The notes: a model not told the origin generated them from the letters alone. A stretch of DNA of 64,000 nucleotides from Pseudomonas sp. B33.4 (GCF_034555375.1 NZ_CP140706.1:1-64000); one strand, 5' to 3'. Positions 48,310 to 58,136 are shown, counted from the stretch's first letter. Numbers and translations are program-made.

Positions 48310-48382
48310 GGAATATCCGAAGAATTACCAATGAGTTATAGCTGCTGATTGCAATTTCGCCCTGACCGTCGGGCGGGCGTCA

Positions 48383-49165
48383 TTATTTTGTCTGATTGAG
48401 TACCAGCAACAGCGCCGCCGTTTGCGCATCCGGAGTGCCGTCAAAACGTGAAGGACGGAAGTGCATCTGGAATGCGGCGAGAACATGGCGCGTGGCGACA
48501 TCCAGCTCACCGGTCTGCGGTGTGTCGTAACCCAGATGCGCCAGTTGTGCCTGGAACCAGCTGATGCTTGGCAGTTCGCCGCTGTTGAACAGCATCTGCT
48601 GACGCGCAACCGCCTGTTCGTTCGGCCAAATGCCCAAGCCCTCGGCAGCGAGACGTTTCCACGGGAACAACGGTCCCGGATCAAGCTTGCGCAGCGGCGC
48701 GATGTCGCTATGGCCGATGATGTGGCGCGGGCTGATGTCGTTGCGCTTGCTGATGTCCTTGAGCAGGACGATCAACGATTGGATCTGCGCCTCGCTGTAC
48801 GGATACCACAGGCGCCCGGTCGGGGTGTCCTTGAAACCCGGATTGACGATTTCAATGCCGATCGAGCTGGAATTGAGCCAGGTGCGGCCCTGCCATTGGC
48901 TTTCGCCGGCGTGCCAGGCGCGCTGGTTTTCGTCCATCAGCTTGTAAATGGTGCCGCCCTTGTCGTCGCCGATCAGGTAATGGCTGCTGACCTCGCCGTG
49001 GGTCAGCAATTGCAGCGAGCGCTCCAGCGAGGCCGACGTGTAATGAACGATGACGAACTGGATACGGCTGTCGTAATTGGCCGAAGGATGGCTGGTGTCA
49101 TAACGCGGGCTGCTGGAACAACCGGCCAGAACGAGCAGCGAAGCGAGGAGGGTAAAGAATTTCAT
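48383..49165 (-). CDS. AmpDh-type lipoprotein N-acetylmuramoyl-L-alanine amidase
   Basis: Amidase_2 zinc enzyme of 260 residues that cleaves between MurNAc and the stem peptide. ATG 49165 starts a lipoprotein signal with lipobox VLAGC. Zinc-site residues are FVIVHYTSA, HIIGHSDIAPLRKLDPGPLFPW. A C-terminal peptidoglycan-binding helical domain (about 195-255) is present. Placement after kinB matches AmpDh2 of P. aeruginosa, located in the outer membrane, with a role in cell-wall turnover and AmpC control. Confidence 0.93.
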   Translation of the reverse strand: MKFFTLLASLLVLAGCSSSPRYDTSHPSANYDSRIQFVIVHYTSASLERSLQLLTHGEVSSHYLIGDDKGGTIYKLMDENQRAWHAGESQWQGRTWLNSSSIGIEIVNPGFKDTPTGRLWYPYSEAQIQSLIVLLKDISKRNDISPRHIIGHSDIAPLRKLDPGPLFPWKRLAAEGLGIWPNEQAVARQQMLFNSGELPSISWFQAQLAHLGYDTPQTGELDVATRHVLAAFQMHFRPSRFDGTPDAQTAALLLVLNQTK

Positions 49166-49266
49166 GGCAGAAGGCAGTACACGCAAGACAGTAATGCAAC
49201 AGTGTAACGTACTGCCTTGCGTCTCGACGGTCAGCGGGCGGATTTAAACAAAATGGAACAATTTGC

Positions 49267-51336
49267 TCAGCCCAGCTCGACCCGGTTGCGTCCCGCATTT
49301 TTAGCGCGGTAAAGCGCCTGATCGGCTCTTTTCAACACCAGATCGCTGTGTTCTCCCGCACGAAATGTTGCCAGCCCCATGGAAATGGTGATCGTCACCC
49401 GCTCGCCTTTGAAGTGAAAAGGGCAGGCTTCGATCGCAGCGCGCAGCGTTTCCAAGAGCTTGGTGCCAACCGCAGGCGGGGTGGCCGGCAATAGCAAGAC
49501 GAACTCCTCACCACCGAAACGGGCTATGAAGTCAGATCCGCGCAGGCGTTTGCGCAGCACCGTGGCAATGATTTTCAGCACCTTGTCGCCGGCCAGATGG
49601 CCGTAGTTGTCGTTGATGCGTTTGAAGTGATCGAGGTCGAGCATGGCCAGGCTCAGCGTGTTGCCGTGCTGCTGCCACTGCTTGATTTCATGCTCGAGGC
49701 GCTCGCTCCACGCGGCGCGGTTGGGCAGGCCGGTGAGTGGATCGATCAAGGCTTTCTGGCGCTGTTCTTCGAGGTGCTCGCGGAATCCCTGGGCTTCCTG
49801 CTCCATATGCGCCACGCGCTCGGACAGACCTTTGAGTCGCGCAGCCACTTCCTGCTCGCGGGCGTCGCGCTGCTTCTGGTGCTGATCCATGGTGCCGATC
49901 AAGCCTTCGAGATGGTTCTCCAGCACTTGCTTGAGGTCATCCAGATCGGCGGCTTCCTGGACGCTGGTCTGCAAGCCGTCGACTTGCTCGCGGATCTGCG
50001 TGTCCATGGCCCGCGCCGCCGAACTGTTGTCGGCATGGCCTTCACTGGCAGCTTGCAGATTGCTCTGGAACGCTTCGAGGCGTTCGTTGAGTTGCTGCAG
50101 ATAAGCTTCGAATTCGTGCTGGCCGCTGTCGGTAATCGCCAGCATCAATGTTGCAAGATCGTCGAGGATCGGGATCAGTTCGTACCAGTTCAAACCGTGT
50201 TTGAGCCGTTCGCGCATGGCTTCGGCTTGGGGGCGGTGGCGCTCCGGCAGGGTCAGGTCGTCGAGGAGACCGATCAGAGTGTCTTCGATGTGCTTGGCCA
50301 CCGAGCTGTAGGACGGCTCCGGGGAATCCGGCAGGGCGAACAGGATGTCGTGCTCGGATTGATCCGGGTCGATGGCGGCCAGCGCCTGCGCGATGGGTTC
50401 AGGCAGCGGCAGGCTATCGAGGATCAGTGGCGATGGATCACCAGGGTGAATCAGTTCATCAGGATTGATGGCGGTAAGCGTGATTGGAGTCTGAGCGGGA
50501 GCCGGGGCGAAAACAGGCTCCGGTTCGAAGCGCTCTGCCTGAGGCTCAATCGGGTCACTCCTGCCTTCGCTGCTGACCGTGGGTGGCTCGAAGGCAACCA
50601 CTTCTGCCGATTCCAGTTGCGTCTGCGCGTCTGGCATTGTTGTTTCGACAGGCGCCACGGCTTCGATGGCAGTAGCTGCCATCACGGGTTCAATCGTCGC
50701 GACAGGAGCGGGCTGTGCGGTTTCTGGTGCGGGTGACGGTGCGGTAAGCGGTTGCAGCGGCGGCGCGACTTGAGGCGGCGCGGGTGATTCTGTCGCTGGG
50801 ACTTCTTCGCTGTCGCGGCTTCCGAACAAACGCTGCAACAGACCCGGACGCCCCGGCTCTGCCGGAGCGTCTAACTGACTCAATGCCTTACCCTGCAAGC
50901 CGCTGAGTTCACTCAGCAGCAAGGGCATTTCCCGCGCCGAACCAACACGGCTATCCAGTTGTTTGGCGAACTTCTTCAAGGGCTGAGCGACTTCACGCGG
51001 CAGCGGCAACGCCTGCAACTGGGTAACCAGCGATGTCAGCGCGGTGCTGACCTGATCGATGCGGGTTTCGCGGCGTTGCTCGGAATCAAGCACGGCTTTT
51101 TCCAGGCGCGGCAGCAGGGCGGCGAGACCGGCGTCCATGTCATCGGTGCGCACCACGTCGCGCATCTCTTTCATGCACTGATCAACGACCTTGTCGGTGC
51201 CTTCAGCGGCCAGCGTGCTGCGCACCAGACCGCGACGCAGCAAGTCGAGCCTGGCGGCCCAGCGACGTTCGAGTTTGTCCTGTTGTTCGATGCTTTTGAG
51301 GTACTTCTCTTTCCAGCGCTGGGCGTCGTCGCTCAT
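49267..51336 (-). CDS. Soluble diguanylate cyclase with long helical region (DgcH-like)
   Basis: Protein of 689 residues without a transmembrane helix. Residues 1-160 are coiled-coil-like, 175-300 a Pro/Ala/Glu-rich linker, and 330-520 helical. The C-terminal GGDEF domain (about 525-689) has ARFGGEEFVLLLP with an intact inhibitory I-site RGSD five residues before GGEEF. It should make c-di-GMP with product inhibition. P. aeruginosa has a counterpart at the same place. Its start overlaps the stop of the upstream exonuclease-like gene. Confidence 0.94.
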   Translation of the reverse strand: MSDDAQRWKEKYLKSIEQQDKLERRWAARLDLLRRGLVRSTLAAEGTDKVVDQCMKEMRDVVRTDDMDAGLAALLPRLEKAVLDSEQRRETRIDQVSTALTSLVTQLQALPLPREVAQPLKKFAKQLDSRVGSAREMPLLLSELSGLQGKALSQLDAPAEPGRPGLLQRLFGSRDSEEVPATESPAPPQVAPPLQPLTAPSPAPETAQPAPVATIEPVMAATAIEAVAPVETTMPDAQTQLESAEVVAFEPPTVSSEGRSDPIEPQAERFEPEPVFAPAPAQTPITLTAINPDELIHPGDPSPLILDSLPLPEPIAQALAAIDPDQSEHDILFALPDSPEPSYSSVAKHIEDTLIGLLDDLTLPERHRPQAEAMRERLKHGLNWYELIPILDDLATLMLAITDSGQHEFEAYLQQLNERLEAFQSNLQAASEGHADNSSAARAMDTQIREQVDGLQTSVQEAADLDDLKQVLENHLEGLIGTMDQHQKQRDAREQEVAARLKGLSERVAHMEQEAQGFREHLEEQRQKALIDPLTGLPNRAAWSERLEHEIKQWQQHGNTLSLAMLDLDHFKRINDNYGHLAGDKVLKIIATVLRKRLRGSDFIARFGGEEFVLLLPATPPAVGTKLLETLRAAIEACPFHFKGERVTITISMGLATFRAGEHSDLVLKRADQALYRAKNAGRNRVELG

Positions 51337-52211
51337 TCAGGGGTTCCGCGAGGGGCAGGACTCAACGCGGGCAATGCATCGGCCGTGAGCGAACCCGGCA
51401 GACGAATCTCTACCGCGACCGGCAGGTGATCGGAAATCGGTTGTGCCAGCACTTCGACCTTTTCCAGGGTCAGGGTCGGGCTGAGCAAAATATGATCAAG
51501 GCAACGCTGAGGACGCCAGCTGGGGAAAGTCGCTTCCACCTGCGGTGCCAGCAGGCCGAGATCGCGTAACGGAGAATGTTGTAGCAGATCGCTTGCATGG
51601 GTGTTCATGTCACCCATCAACACTTGGTGCTTATAGCCACCGATCAGCTCACGAATATAGGCCAGTTGCAGGCTGCGGGTTCGCGCGCCAAGGGCCAGGT
51701 GCATCATCACCACCACCAGCGCTTCCGGGCCTTCGCCGAAACGCAGCAGAATCGCCCCACGACCTTTCGGTCCGGGCAGCGGGTGATCTTCAATCGCCGA
51801 TGGTTTCAGACGACTGAGCACGCCATTGCTGTGCTGAGCGAGTCGGCCGAGGTTGCGATTGAGTTGTTGATACCAGTAGGGAAAGGCGCCGAGCTGCGCC
51901 AGATGTTCCACCTGATTGACGTAGCCCGAACGCAAGCTGCCGCCATCGGCTTCCTGCAGGGCGACCAGATCGAAGTCGCCCAGCAGGTCGCCGATCTTTT
52001 GCAGATTGCCTGAGCGGCCGTTGTGCGGCAGCAGGTGCTGCCAGCTACGGGTCAGGTAATGCCGATAGCGCTCGGTGCTGATGCCGACCTGGATATTGAA
52101 ACTGAGCAAGCGCAGACGCTGGTCTGCGGGCAGGCCCGTGGACTCCAGGTGATGCTCGTTGACCTGCGGATCATGCAGGCCAACGATGCGTTCAGACTTC
52201 CAGCGGCGCAT
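51333..52211 (-). CDS. Endonuclease/exonuclease/phosphatase family protein
   Basis: Predicted EEP-fold phosphoesterase of 292 residues. Core motifs are LRLLSFNIQVG, LVALQEADGG, MMHLALGARTR, LMGDMNTHASDL, CLDHILLSP and PISDHLPVAVEI, which together supply the Mg2+ and catalytic residues (N, E, D-x-N, D-H). No signal peptide. The true substrate (nucleic acid, lipid or sugar phosphate) is unknown. Four-base overlap with the GGDEF gene suggests cotranscription. Confidence 0.9.
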   Translation of the reverse strand: MRRWKSERIVGLHDPQVNEHHLESTGLPADQRLRLLSFNIQVGISTERYRHYLTRSWQHLLPHNGRSGNLQKIGDLLGDFDLVALQEADGGSLRSGYVNQVEHLAQLGAFPYWYQQLNRNLGRLAQHSNGVLSRLKPSAIEDHPLPGPKGRGAILLRFGEGPEALVVVMMHLALGARTRSLQLAYIRELIGGYKHQVLMGDMNTHASDLLQHSPLRDLGLLAPQVEATFPSWRPQRCLDHILLSPTLTLEKVEVLAQPISDHLPVAVEIRLPGSLTADALPALSPAPRGTPE

Positions 52212-52225
52212 GGCGGTAGCCGCGC

Positions 52226-52867
52226 TTAGTTGGCTGCAGCCTTGGTTGCCGCTCGCTCTTTGGCGACCAGTTGGTCAGCCAGTTTCAACGCTTGCTCGGC
52301 ACCACCGGCAGAGCCGATGTCGAAACGGTACTTGCCGTTGACGATCATGGTGGGTACGCCAGTGATCTCATACTTTTTGGCCAATTCGCGAGCTTTTACG
52401 ATCTGACCTTTGATGGCGAAAGAGTCGAAGGTGGCGAGGAACTTGTCCTTGTCCACGCCCTGGGTGGCGAGGAAGTCAGCCATGTCGTTCTTGTCGGTCA
52501 GCTTTTTGTGTTGTTTCTGGATTGCTTCGAAAACCGCCGCGTGAACCTTGTGCTCGACACCCATGGCTTCGAGGGTCAGGAACATCTGGCCGTGAGCGTC
52601 CCATGGGCCGCCGAACATCGCCGGAATACGCACGAAGTTGACGTCGGATGGCAGTTTTTCAACCCACGGGTTGATCACCGGTTCAAAGGCGTAGCAGTGC
52701 GGGCAGCCGTACCAGAACAGCTCGACCACTTCGATCTTGCCAGGCTCTGCAACCGGTACCGGGTTGGCCAGTTCCACGTAAGGGGCGGCTGGGGCTTCGG
52801 CGGCTTGGGCGGTGACGCCGAACAGGCTGGCAGCGACGAGAGCGGCGCTGATAATCAGATTACGCAT
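52226..52867 (-). CDS. dsbA: Thiol:disulfide interchange protein DsbA
   Basis: Periplasmic oxidase of 213 residues that introduces disulfides into exported proteins. Signal peptide MRNLIISAALVAASLFGVTAQA, active site CPHC in LFWYGCPHCYAFEPV and cis-proline in ITGVPTMIVNG. It lies 14 bp before the EEP-family gene. It is the likely oxidant for the CSS cysteines of the EAL protein and for Ivy (inference). Confidence 0.96.
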   Translation of the reverse strand: MRNLIISAALVAASLFGVTAQAAEAPAAPYVELANPVPVAEPGKIEVVELFWYGCPHCYAFEPVINPWVEKLPSDVNFVRIPAMFGGPWDAHGQMFLTLEAMGVEHKVHAAVFEAIQKQHKKLTDKNDMADFLATQGVDKDKFLATFDSFAIKGQIVKARELAKKYEITGVPTMIVNGKYRFDIGSAGGAEQALKLADQLVAKERAATKAAAN

Positions 52868-52962
52868 GCTTTACTCCTGGACAATTTTGGTCGCCTCGCG
52901 CGACCTGTTTTCAGACAGATCCTGGCGGGCATGAGTTCTGTAGTGTAACGGCAGCGGCCACA

Positions 52963-52992
52963 AAAAAGGGCGGCCAAAGCCACCCTTTTTAT
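52963..52992 (-). terminator. Terminator between cytochrome c4 and dsbA
   Basis: AAAAGGG-C-GGC pairs with GCC-A-CCCTTTT around CAAA (52965-52990). T-runs lie on both strands, and the hairpin is downstream of the cytochrome c4 gene on the minus strand. It makes dsbA start a new transcript. Confidence 0.85.
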
Positions 52993-53067
52993 ACTTGCTG
53001 CGACGGATTAATCGAGCGTTAACATTGCAGGAGATGTCCACCCCCTGCATGGCTCGGTCCGCGAGCC

Positions 53068-53679
53068 TTAGTGCAGGCCTTGAATGTAGCTGGAGACCGC
53101 TGCAATGTCTTCGTCGCTCAAGCGCTTGGCGATGGTCTGCATGGTCATCGTATCGCCGTCGTTGGTGCGGCCGCCTTCTTCCTTGCGGAAATCGGTCAGC
53201 TGCTTGGCGATGTATTGAGCGTGTTGGCCACCCAGGTGCGGGAAGCCGGCAGCGGCGTTGCCGGCGCCGTTCGGCGAGTGGCAACCGGTGCAGGCGGGCA
53301 GGCCCTTGGCGAGGTTGCCGCCACGGAACAGCGCTTCACCGCGCGCGACGATCTTCGGATCGGCGGCGCCGACGCTGCCTTTCTGGCTGGCGAAGTACGC
53401 GGCGATGTCGGCCAGGTCCTGATCGCTCAGATTGGTCAGCAGGCCGGTCATTTCCAGAACGGTGCGCTTGCCCGACTTGATGTCGTGCAGCTGCTTGGTC
53501 AGGTAGCGTTCACCTTGACCGGCCAGTTTCGGAAAGTTTGGCGCCATGCTGTTCCCGTCCGGGCCATGGCAGGCTCCGCAAACGGCGGCTTTTGCCTGGC
53601 CAGCTGCGGCATCACCGGCAGCATGGGCGAAGCCTGAGATTCCCACGGTCAACAGCAGACTCACGATCAATTTGTTCAT
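53068..53679 (-). CDS. Cytochrome c4 (dihaem)
   Basis: Periplasmic dihaem c-type cytochrome of 203 residues. The signal peptide is MNKLIVSLLLTVGISGFAHA. Two CxxCH haem sites are CGACH (about residue 34) and CTGCH (about residue 132) with axial methionines in LEMTGLL and MTMQTIA. It carries electrons to terminal oxidases. P. aeruginosa has a cytochrome c4 gene (cc4) in the same place. Confidence 0.96.
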   Translation of the reverse strand: MNKLIVSLLLTVGISGFAHAAGDAAAGQAKAAVCGACHGPDGNSMAPNFPKLAGQGERYLTKQLHDIKSGKRTVLEMTGLLTNLSDQDLADIAAYFASQKGSVGAADPKIVARGEALFRGGNLAKGLPACTGCHSPNGAGNAAAGFPHLGGQHAQYIAKQLTDFRKEEGGRTNDGDTMTMQTIAKRLSDEDIAAVSSYIQGLH

Positions 53680-53722
53680 CAGCTAATCCAACTACGGCTA
53701 AGGGTTAAGTTATGGACCGGGT

Positions 53723-54013
53723 TTACTCGCTCATCCAAAGGATGATGGCTTGGTAATCCTCGGCACTGCAGTCCATGCACAAACCACGCGGCGGCATCGC
53801 CTTGAAACCCTGGGTCACGTGTTGCACCAGCGTCCCCATACCTTTCGCCAACCTCGGCGTCCAAGCTTCCTGATCGCCTCTTTCGGGCGCCATGGGTAGT
53901 TGGCCGGAATGACAGGCACCACAAACACGGTTGTACACAGCTTCCGGATCCTGTGTAGCCTGTGCGCTGTAAAGCGGCATCAAGACTCCGGCAGCCAGCA
54001 GCCATTTCGTCAT
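53723..54013 (-). CDS. Monohaem cytochrome c5-like protein
   Basis: Small periplasmic cytochrome of 96 residues. Signal peptide MTKWLLAAGVLMPLYSAQA, haem site CGACH and a later Cys pair in GLCMDCSAEDYQ that fits the disulfide of cytochrome c5. The axial Met is in FKAMPPRG. It lies 43 bp upstream of the cytochrome c4 gene and is probably cotranscribed. It is divergent from yihA. Confidence 0.93.
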   Translation of the reverse strand: MTKWLLAAGVLMPLYSAQATQDPEAVYNRVCGACHSGQLPMAPERGDQEAWTPRLAKGMGTLVQHVTQGFKAMPPRGLCMDCSAEDYQAIILWMSE

Positions 54014-54204
54014 AAAACGACCTTTTCAGGGTTGAGAGCGTTCTGCGTTCTAATGCGCAATCAAAGTCTGTCGCTCTCGTGAACTTCATCCTTCGCTGGG
54101 ACAAAGCACACACAAAATCTGCGGCATTATATACTGGCGTCACTGAAACGGAAGCGACACCGCGTTCCGCGCCCAATCCCGGCGCCGCCCACATCGGAAA
54201 TCCC

Positions 54205-54846
54205 ATGCAACTCAAGAATCCCATCCTCGGCCTGTGCCAACAGTCCACGTTCATGCTCAGTGCCGCCAAAGTCGATCAATGCCCTGACGACGAAGGCTTC
54301 GAAGTGGCGTTCGCCGGTCGTTCCAACGCCGGCAAATCCAGCGCGCTGAACACTTTGACTCACGCCAGCCTGGCGCGAACCTCGAAAACTCCGGGTCGCA
54401 CACAGCTGTTGAACTTCTTCAAGCTAGACGAAGATCGCCGTCTGGTCGACCTGCCGGGCTACGGTTACGCAAAAGTACCGATCCCGCTGAAGATGCACTG
54501 GCAGCGTCACCTTGAGGCTTACCTCGGTGGCCGCGAGAGTTTGAAGGGTTTGATTCTGATGATGGACATCCGTCATCCAATGACCGACTTCGACCTGCTG
54601 ATGCTCGACTGGGCCGTTGCGGCCGGCATGCCGATGCACATCCTGCTGACCAAGGCCGACAAGCTGACCTATGGCGCAGCCAAGAACACCCTGCTCAAAG
54701 TGCAGTCGGAAATCCGCAAGGGTTGGGGCGACCTCGTCACCATCCAGCTGTTCTCCGCGCCAAAACGCATGGGCCTGGAAGAGGCCTACACTGTACTGGC
54801 CGGCTGGATGGAACTCGCAGACAAAGGCGCCGAGGCGGCAGAGTAA
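54205..54846 (+). CDS. yihA: Ribosome biogenesis GTP-binding protein EngB/YihA
   Basis: Essential small GTPase of 213 residues needed for 50S assembly, from ATG 54205 ([20 protein letters not shown]). G1 is [13 protein letters not shown]2/G3 are [11 protein letters not shown] and [14 protein letters not shown]4 is LTKADKL and G5 SAPKR. The frame is open 126 bp further upstream but without conservation. The yihA-sRNA-polA arrangement matches the E. coli spf locus. Confidence 0.95.
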   Translation: MQLKNPILGLCQQSTFMLSAAKVDQCPDDEGFEVAFAGRSNAGKSSALNTLTHASLARTSKTPGRTQLLNFFKLDEDRRLVDLPGYGYAKVPIPLKMHWQRHLEAYLGGRESLKGLILMMDIRHPMTDFDLLMLDWAVAAGMPMHILLTKADKLTYGAAKNTLLKVQSEIRKGWGDLVTIQLFSAPKRMGLEEAYTVLAGWMELADKGAEAAE

Positions 54847-54891
54847 TCGGGGATTTGGAAAAATTGGCTGTGGTGCGCGCAGGCAAGGCGC

Positions 54892-54947
54892 AAGTGCAGC
54901 TCGAAAGCGGAGTTTAGGGGCCTAAATGAGCATTTCGAGCTGCACTT
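54892..54947. repeat. Long nested inverted repeat after yihA
   Basis: Perfect 15-base arms at 54892-54906 and 54933-54947 (AAGTGCAGCTCGAAA and its complement) enclose a second inverted repeat TTTAGG-GG-CCTAAA (54913-54926). It can fold as a two-tier hairpin on either strand. It lies between the yihA stop and the end of the ErsA transcript and may separate the two convergent transcripts. Confidence 0.75.
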
Positions 54948-54985
54948 CCAACGCAGCCTGAGCGTGCCAAAGCCGATTTTTGGGC

Positions 54986-55117
54986 AAAAAAAGCCCCGGA
55001 TTTCATTGGGGAGGGAGAAATTCCGGGGTTCAAGTTCCGAACCGCTAGGGCGGGGTTCAGATATCTGCCAACACTTAACACAACATAGGAGCATCGAAGG
55101 GCTTCACCAGCCATTCA
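54986..55117 (-). ncRNA. ersA: ErsA small RNA
   Basis: Envelope-stress Hfq-dependent sRNA located between yihA and polA, the position known for ErsA in P. aeruginosa. On the minus strand a rho-independent terminator is formed by CCCCGGA (55028-55022 strand-complement) pairing with TCCGGGG (54994-55000), with a C-rich loop, followed by seven Ts (54992-54986). With a predicted start near 55117 the RNA is about 132 nt, the size reported for ErsA. The C-rich loop TTTCTCCCTCCCC is a likely target-pairing region. The 5' end is inferred from the promoter. Confidence 0.85.
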
Positions 55118-55122
55118 GTATC

Positions 55123-55150
55123 TCTGAGTAGTGTCCTTCCAGATTAGTTC
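55123..55150 (-). promoter_or_regulatory. Sigma-22 (AlgU)-type promoter of ersA
   Basis: On the minus strand GAACTA (55150-55145), a 17-base spacer and TCAGA (55127-55123) closely match the AlgU consensus GAACTT-N16/17-TCTGA. Its spacing puts the transcription start near 55117. ErsA is known to be sigma-22 dependent in P. aeruginosa. Confidence 0.75.
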
Positions 55151-55216
55151 AGATTTTTTTCAAAAAGCTTTGGAATAATATCGAGCGCTTTTAGAAATAA
55201 GCAGGTTTTACCGGCG

Positions 55217-55241
55217 TTGCCGCGACAACAGGTCGCGGCAA
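55217..55241 (-). terminator. Hairpin after polA
   Basis: TTGCCGCGAC and GTCGCGGCAA form a perfect ten-base stem around five bases, 17 bp beyond the polA stop. No T-run follows, so it may stabilise the 3' end or pause transcription rather than be a classical terminator. Confidence 0.6.
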
Positions 55242-55257
55242 ACCGTGTTCAAAAGGC

Positions 55258-58062
55258 TCAATGAGCCTCATCCCAATTATTGCCCACACCCACTTCGACC
55301 AGCAGCGGCACATCCAGCTTCGCCGCTTCGCTCATGTGCACGCGAATCTCGGCGCTGACCTGCTCGACCAGATCCTCGCGAACCTCCAGCACCAGTTCAT
55401 CGTGTACCTGCAGGATGACTTTGGCGTCCAGCCCGGACGTTGCCAGCCAGTTATCCACCGCGACCATGGCTTTCTTGATGATATCGGCAGCGGTGCCCTG
55501 CATCGGCGCGTTGATTGCCGTACGTTCGGCGGCAGCGCGTTCCTGCGGCTTGTTCGAGTTGATCTCCGGCAGGTACAGGCGACGACCGAAGAAGGTCTCG
55601 ACATAACCCTGATCCGCCGCCTGTGCGCGGGTGCGATCCATGTACTCGCGAACGCCTGGGTAACGGGCGAAGTAAGTGTCGATGTAAGCCTTGGCGGTCT
55701 TGGTATCGACGCCGATGTCCTTGCCGAGCTTCTGCGCGCCCATGCCGTAGATCAGACCGAAGTTGATCGCCTTGGCGCCACGGCGCTGGTCAGAGGTCAC
55801 TTCGTTGAGCTCAACCTTGAACACTTCGGCAGCGGTCGCGGTGTGCACGTCCAGATTGTTGCGGAAGGCATTCATCAGGCCTTCGTCCTTGGACAGGTGC
55901 GCCATGATCCGCAACTCAATCTGCGAATAGTCCGCCGCCAGCAGTTTGTAGCCTTTCGGCGCGACGAAGGCCTGACGGATGCGCCGGCCTTCAGCGGTAC
56001 GCACCGGGATGTTCTGCAGGTTTGGATCGCTGGAGGACAAGCGACCGGTCGACGCCACAGCCTGGTGATACGAGGTGTGAATACGCCCGGTGCGCGGGTT
56101 GATCTGCTCTGGCAGGCGATCGGTGTAGGTGCTTTTCAGCTTGCTCATCGAGCGGTGCTCCATCAGCACCTTTGGCAAACGGTGATCGTCTTCAGCGAGC
56201 TTCGCCAACACTTCTTCAGCGGTGGACGGCTGACCCTTGGCGGTCTTCTTCAGCACCGGCAGGCCGAGTTTCTCGTAGAGAATCACGCCCAGTTGTTTCG
56301 GCGAGCCAAGGTTGAATTCTTCCCCGGCGATCTCGAACGCTTCGCGCTCCAGCGCAACCATTTTGTTGCCCAGCTCGATGCTCTGGATGCCGAGCAGCTC
56401 AGCGTCGACAAACGCGCCTTGGCGTTCGATGCGCGCCAGCACTGGCACCAGCGGAATCTCGATGTCGGTCAGCACGCTGGCCAGGCTTGGGATGGCGCTG
56501 AGTTTTTCGAACAGGGTCTGGTGCAGACGCAGGGTGATGTCGGCGTCCTCGGCAGCGTACGGCCCGGCCTGTTCCAGCGCGATCTGGTCGAAGGTCAGCT
56601 GCTTGGCACCTTTGCCGGCGATGTCCTGGAAGCTCACGGTGGTGTGATCCAGATACTTCTGCGCGAGGCTGTCCATGTCGTGGCGGGTGGCGGTGGAGTT
56701 GAGCACGTAGGACTCAAGCATCGTGTCGAAGGCGATACCGCGCACGTTGATGCCTTGGTTCTGATCGCCGCCGATGGCGCAGTTGGCCAGAATATTCATG
56801 TCGAACTTTGCGTGCTGGCCGACCTTGAGCTTGCTCGGGTCTTCCAGAATCGGCTTGAGCGCGCGCAGTACGGTGTCGCGATCCAGCTGTTCCGGCACGC
56901 CGATGTAGGAGTGGGTCAGCGGAATGTACGCGGCTTCGTTGGCCTGCACGGCGAACGACAGGCCGACCAGTTGCGCCTGCTGCGCGTCGATGCCAGTGGT
57001 TTCGGTGTCGAAGGCGAACAGCTTGGCGTTGTTGAGTTTTTCCAGCCAGACATCAAAGCGTGCCTGATCGAGGATGGTTTCGTACGCAGCTTCGGTCGGA
57101 GCAGCGGGAGTTTCGATATCTGGCGTGCTGAACAGATCGCCGGCCGGCGCTGGTTCGGCAGCAGCGCTCAATTCCAGACGCTTGGCGTCGCGATCCAGAT
57201 CGTTGATCCAGCTTTTGAATTCGAGCAGGGAGTACAGCTCGTAGAGCTTGGCCGGGTCTTCCGCACCCATCTGCAAATCATCGAGTTCGACGTCCAGCGG
57301 CACGTCGACCTTGATGGTTGCCAGTTGATAGGAGAGGAACGCCATCTCCTTGTGCTCTTCGAGCTTGGCCGGCAGGGTTTTCGCGCCGCGGATCGGCAGC
57401 GTCGGGACGATGTCGAGATTGGCGTACAGCTCGGTGAGGCCACCGTTGACGCCGACCAGCAGGCCGGAAGCGGTCTTCGGGCCGATGCCCGGAACACCCG
57501 GAATGTTGTCGGACGAATCGCCCATCAACGCCAGATAATCGATGATCTGCTCCGGTGCGACGCCGAATTTCTCCTTCACGCCTTCCACGTCCATCGAGCT
57601 ACCGGACATGGTGTTGACCAAGGTAATGTGGCCGTCGACCAGTTGCGCCATGTCCTTGTCGCCGGTGGAGATGATCACTGGGCGATCAGCCGCCGCGCTG
57701 CTGCGGGCGAGGGTGCCGATGACATCGTCGGCCTCGACGCCTTCGACGCACAGCAGCGGGAAACCGAGGGCGATCACGCTCTGGTGCAGGGGCTCGATCT
57801 GCACGCGCATGTCGTCGGGCATGCTTGGGCGATTGGCTTTGTATTCGGCGTACATTTCATCGCGAAATGTCCCACCCTTGGCGTCGAACACTACGGCGAA
57901 CGGGCTGTCCGGGTACTGCTTGCGCAGACTCTTGAGCATGTTCAGCACGCCTTTGACCGCACCGGTCGGCAGGCCTTTGGAAGTGGTCAGTGGTGGCAGT
58001 GCGTGAAAGGCGCGGTACAGGTAAGACGAACCGTCCACCAGGACGAGGGGGGCTTGGCTCAT
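55258..58062 (-). CDS. polA: DNA polymerase I
   Basis: Repair and Okazaki-fragment polymerase, 934 residues from ATG 58062 ([19 protein letters not shown]). A TTG at 58074 in frame has a closer AAAAGG but the conserved N-terminus is at MSQ. 5'-3' exonuclease (1-290), 3'-5' exonuclease with [12 protein letters not shown] (about residue 345) and family A polymerase with [30 protein letters not shown] and [11 protein letters not shown] are complete. Its 3' end faces ersA. An inexact DnaA box lies near its end (TTATCCACC). Confidence 0.97.
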   Translation of the reverse strand: MSQAPLVLVDGSSYLYRAFHALPPLTTSKGLPTGAVKGVLNMLKSLRKQYPDSPFAVVFDAKGGTFRDEMYAEYKANRPSMPDDMRVQIEPLHQSVIALGFPLLCVEGVEADDVIGTLARSSAAADRPVIISTGDKDMAQLVDGHITLVNTMSGSSMDVEGVKEKFGVAPEQIIDYLALMGDSSDNIPGVPGIGPKTASGLLVGVNGGLTELYANLDIVPTLPIRGAKTLPAKLEEHKEMAFLSYQLATIKVDVPLDVELDDLQMGAEDPAKLYELYSLLEFKSWINDLDRDAKRLELSAAAEPAPAGDLFSTPDIETPAAPTEAAYETILDQARFDVWLEKLNNAKLFAFDTETTGIDAQQAQLVGLSFAVQANEAAYIPLTHSYIGVPEQLDRDTVLRALKPILEDPSKLKVGQHAKFDMNILANCAIGGDQNQGINVRGIAFDTMLESYVLNSTATRHDMDSLAQKYLDHTTVSFQDIAGKGAKQLTFDQIALEQAGPYAAEDADITLRLHQTLFEKLSAIPSLASVLTDIEIPLVPVLARIERQGAFVDAELLGIQSIELGNKMVALEREAFEIAGEEFNLGSPKQLGVILYEKLGLPVLKKTAKGQPSTAEEVLAKLAEDDHRLPKVLMEHRSMSKLKSTYTDRLPEQINPRTGRIHTSYHQAVASTGRLSSSDPNLQNIPVRTAEGRRIRQAFVAPKGYKLLAADYSQIELRIMAHLSKDEGLMNAFRNNLDVHTATAAEVFKVELNEVTSDQRRGAKAINFGLIYGMGAQKLGKDIGVDTKTAKAYIDTYFARYPGVREYMDRTRAQAADQGYVETFFGRRLYLPEINSNKPQERAAAERTAINAPMQGTAADIIKKAMVAVDNWLATSGLDAKVILQVHDELVLEVREDLVEQVSAEIRVHMSEAAKLDVPLLVEVGVGNNWDEAH

Positions 58063-58136
58063 GAGCAGGATCAACCTTTTCGGCGGGTCCGGCGCTAGAA
58101 TAGCGGGACCGTTGACGACAAAGGGACAAGGTTATC

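Noticed and set aside
55448..55456. TTATCCACC in polA as a further DnaA box
   Set aside because: One mismatch from the strong consensus, so it was not counted among the exact boxes.
55261..58098. An open frame of 945 codons on the plus strand opposite polA
   Set aside because: It is antisense to a complete, motif-perfect DNA polymerase I. The reading has no domain or signal and is the usual GC-rich shadow of the opposite strand.
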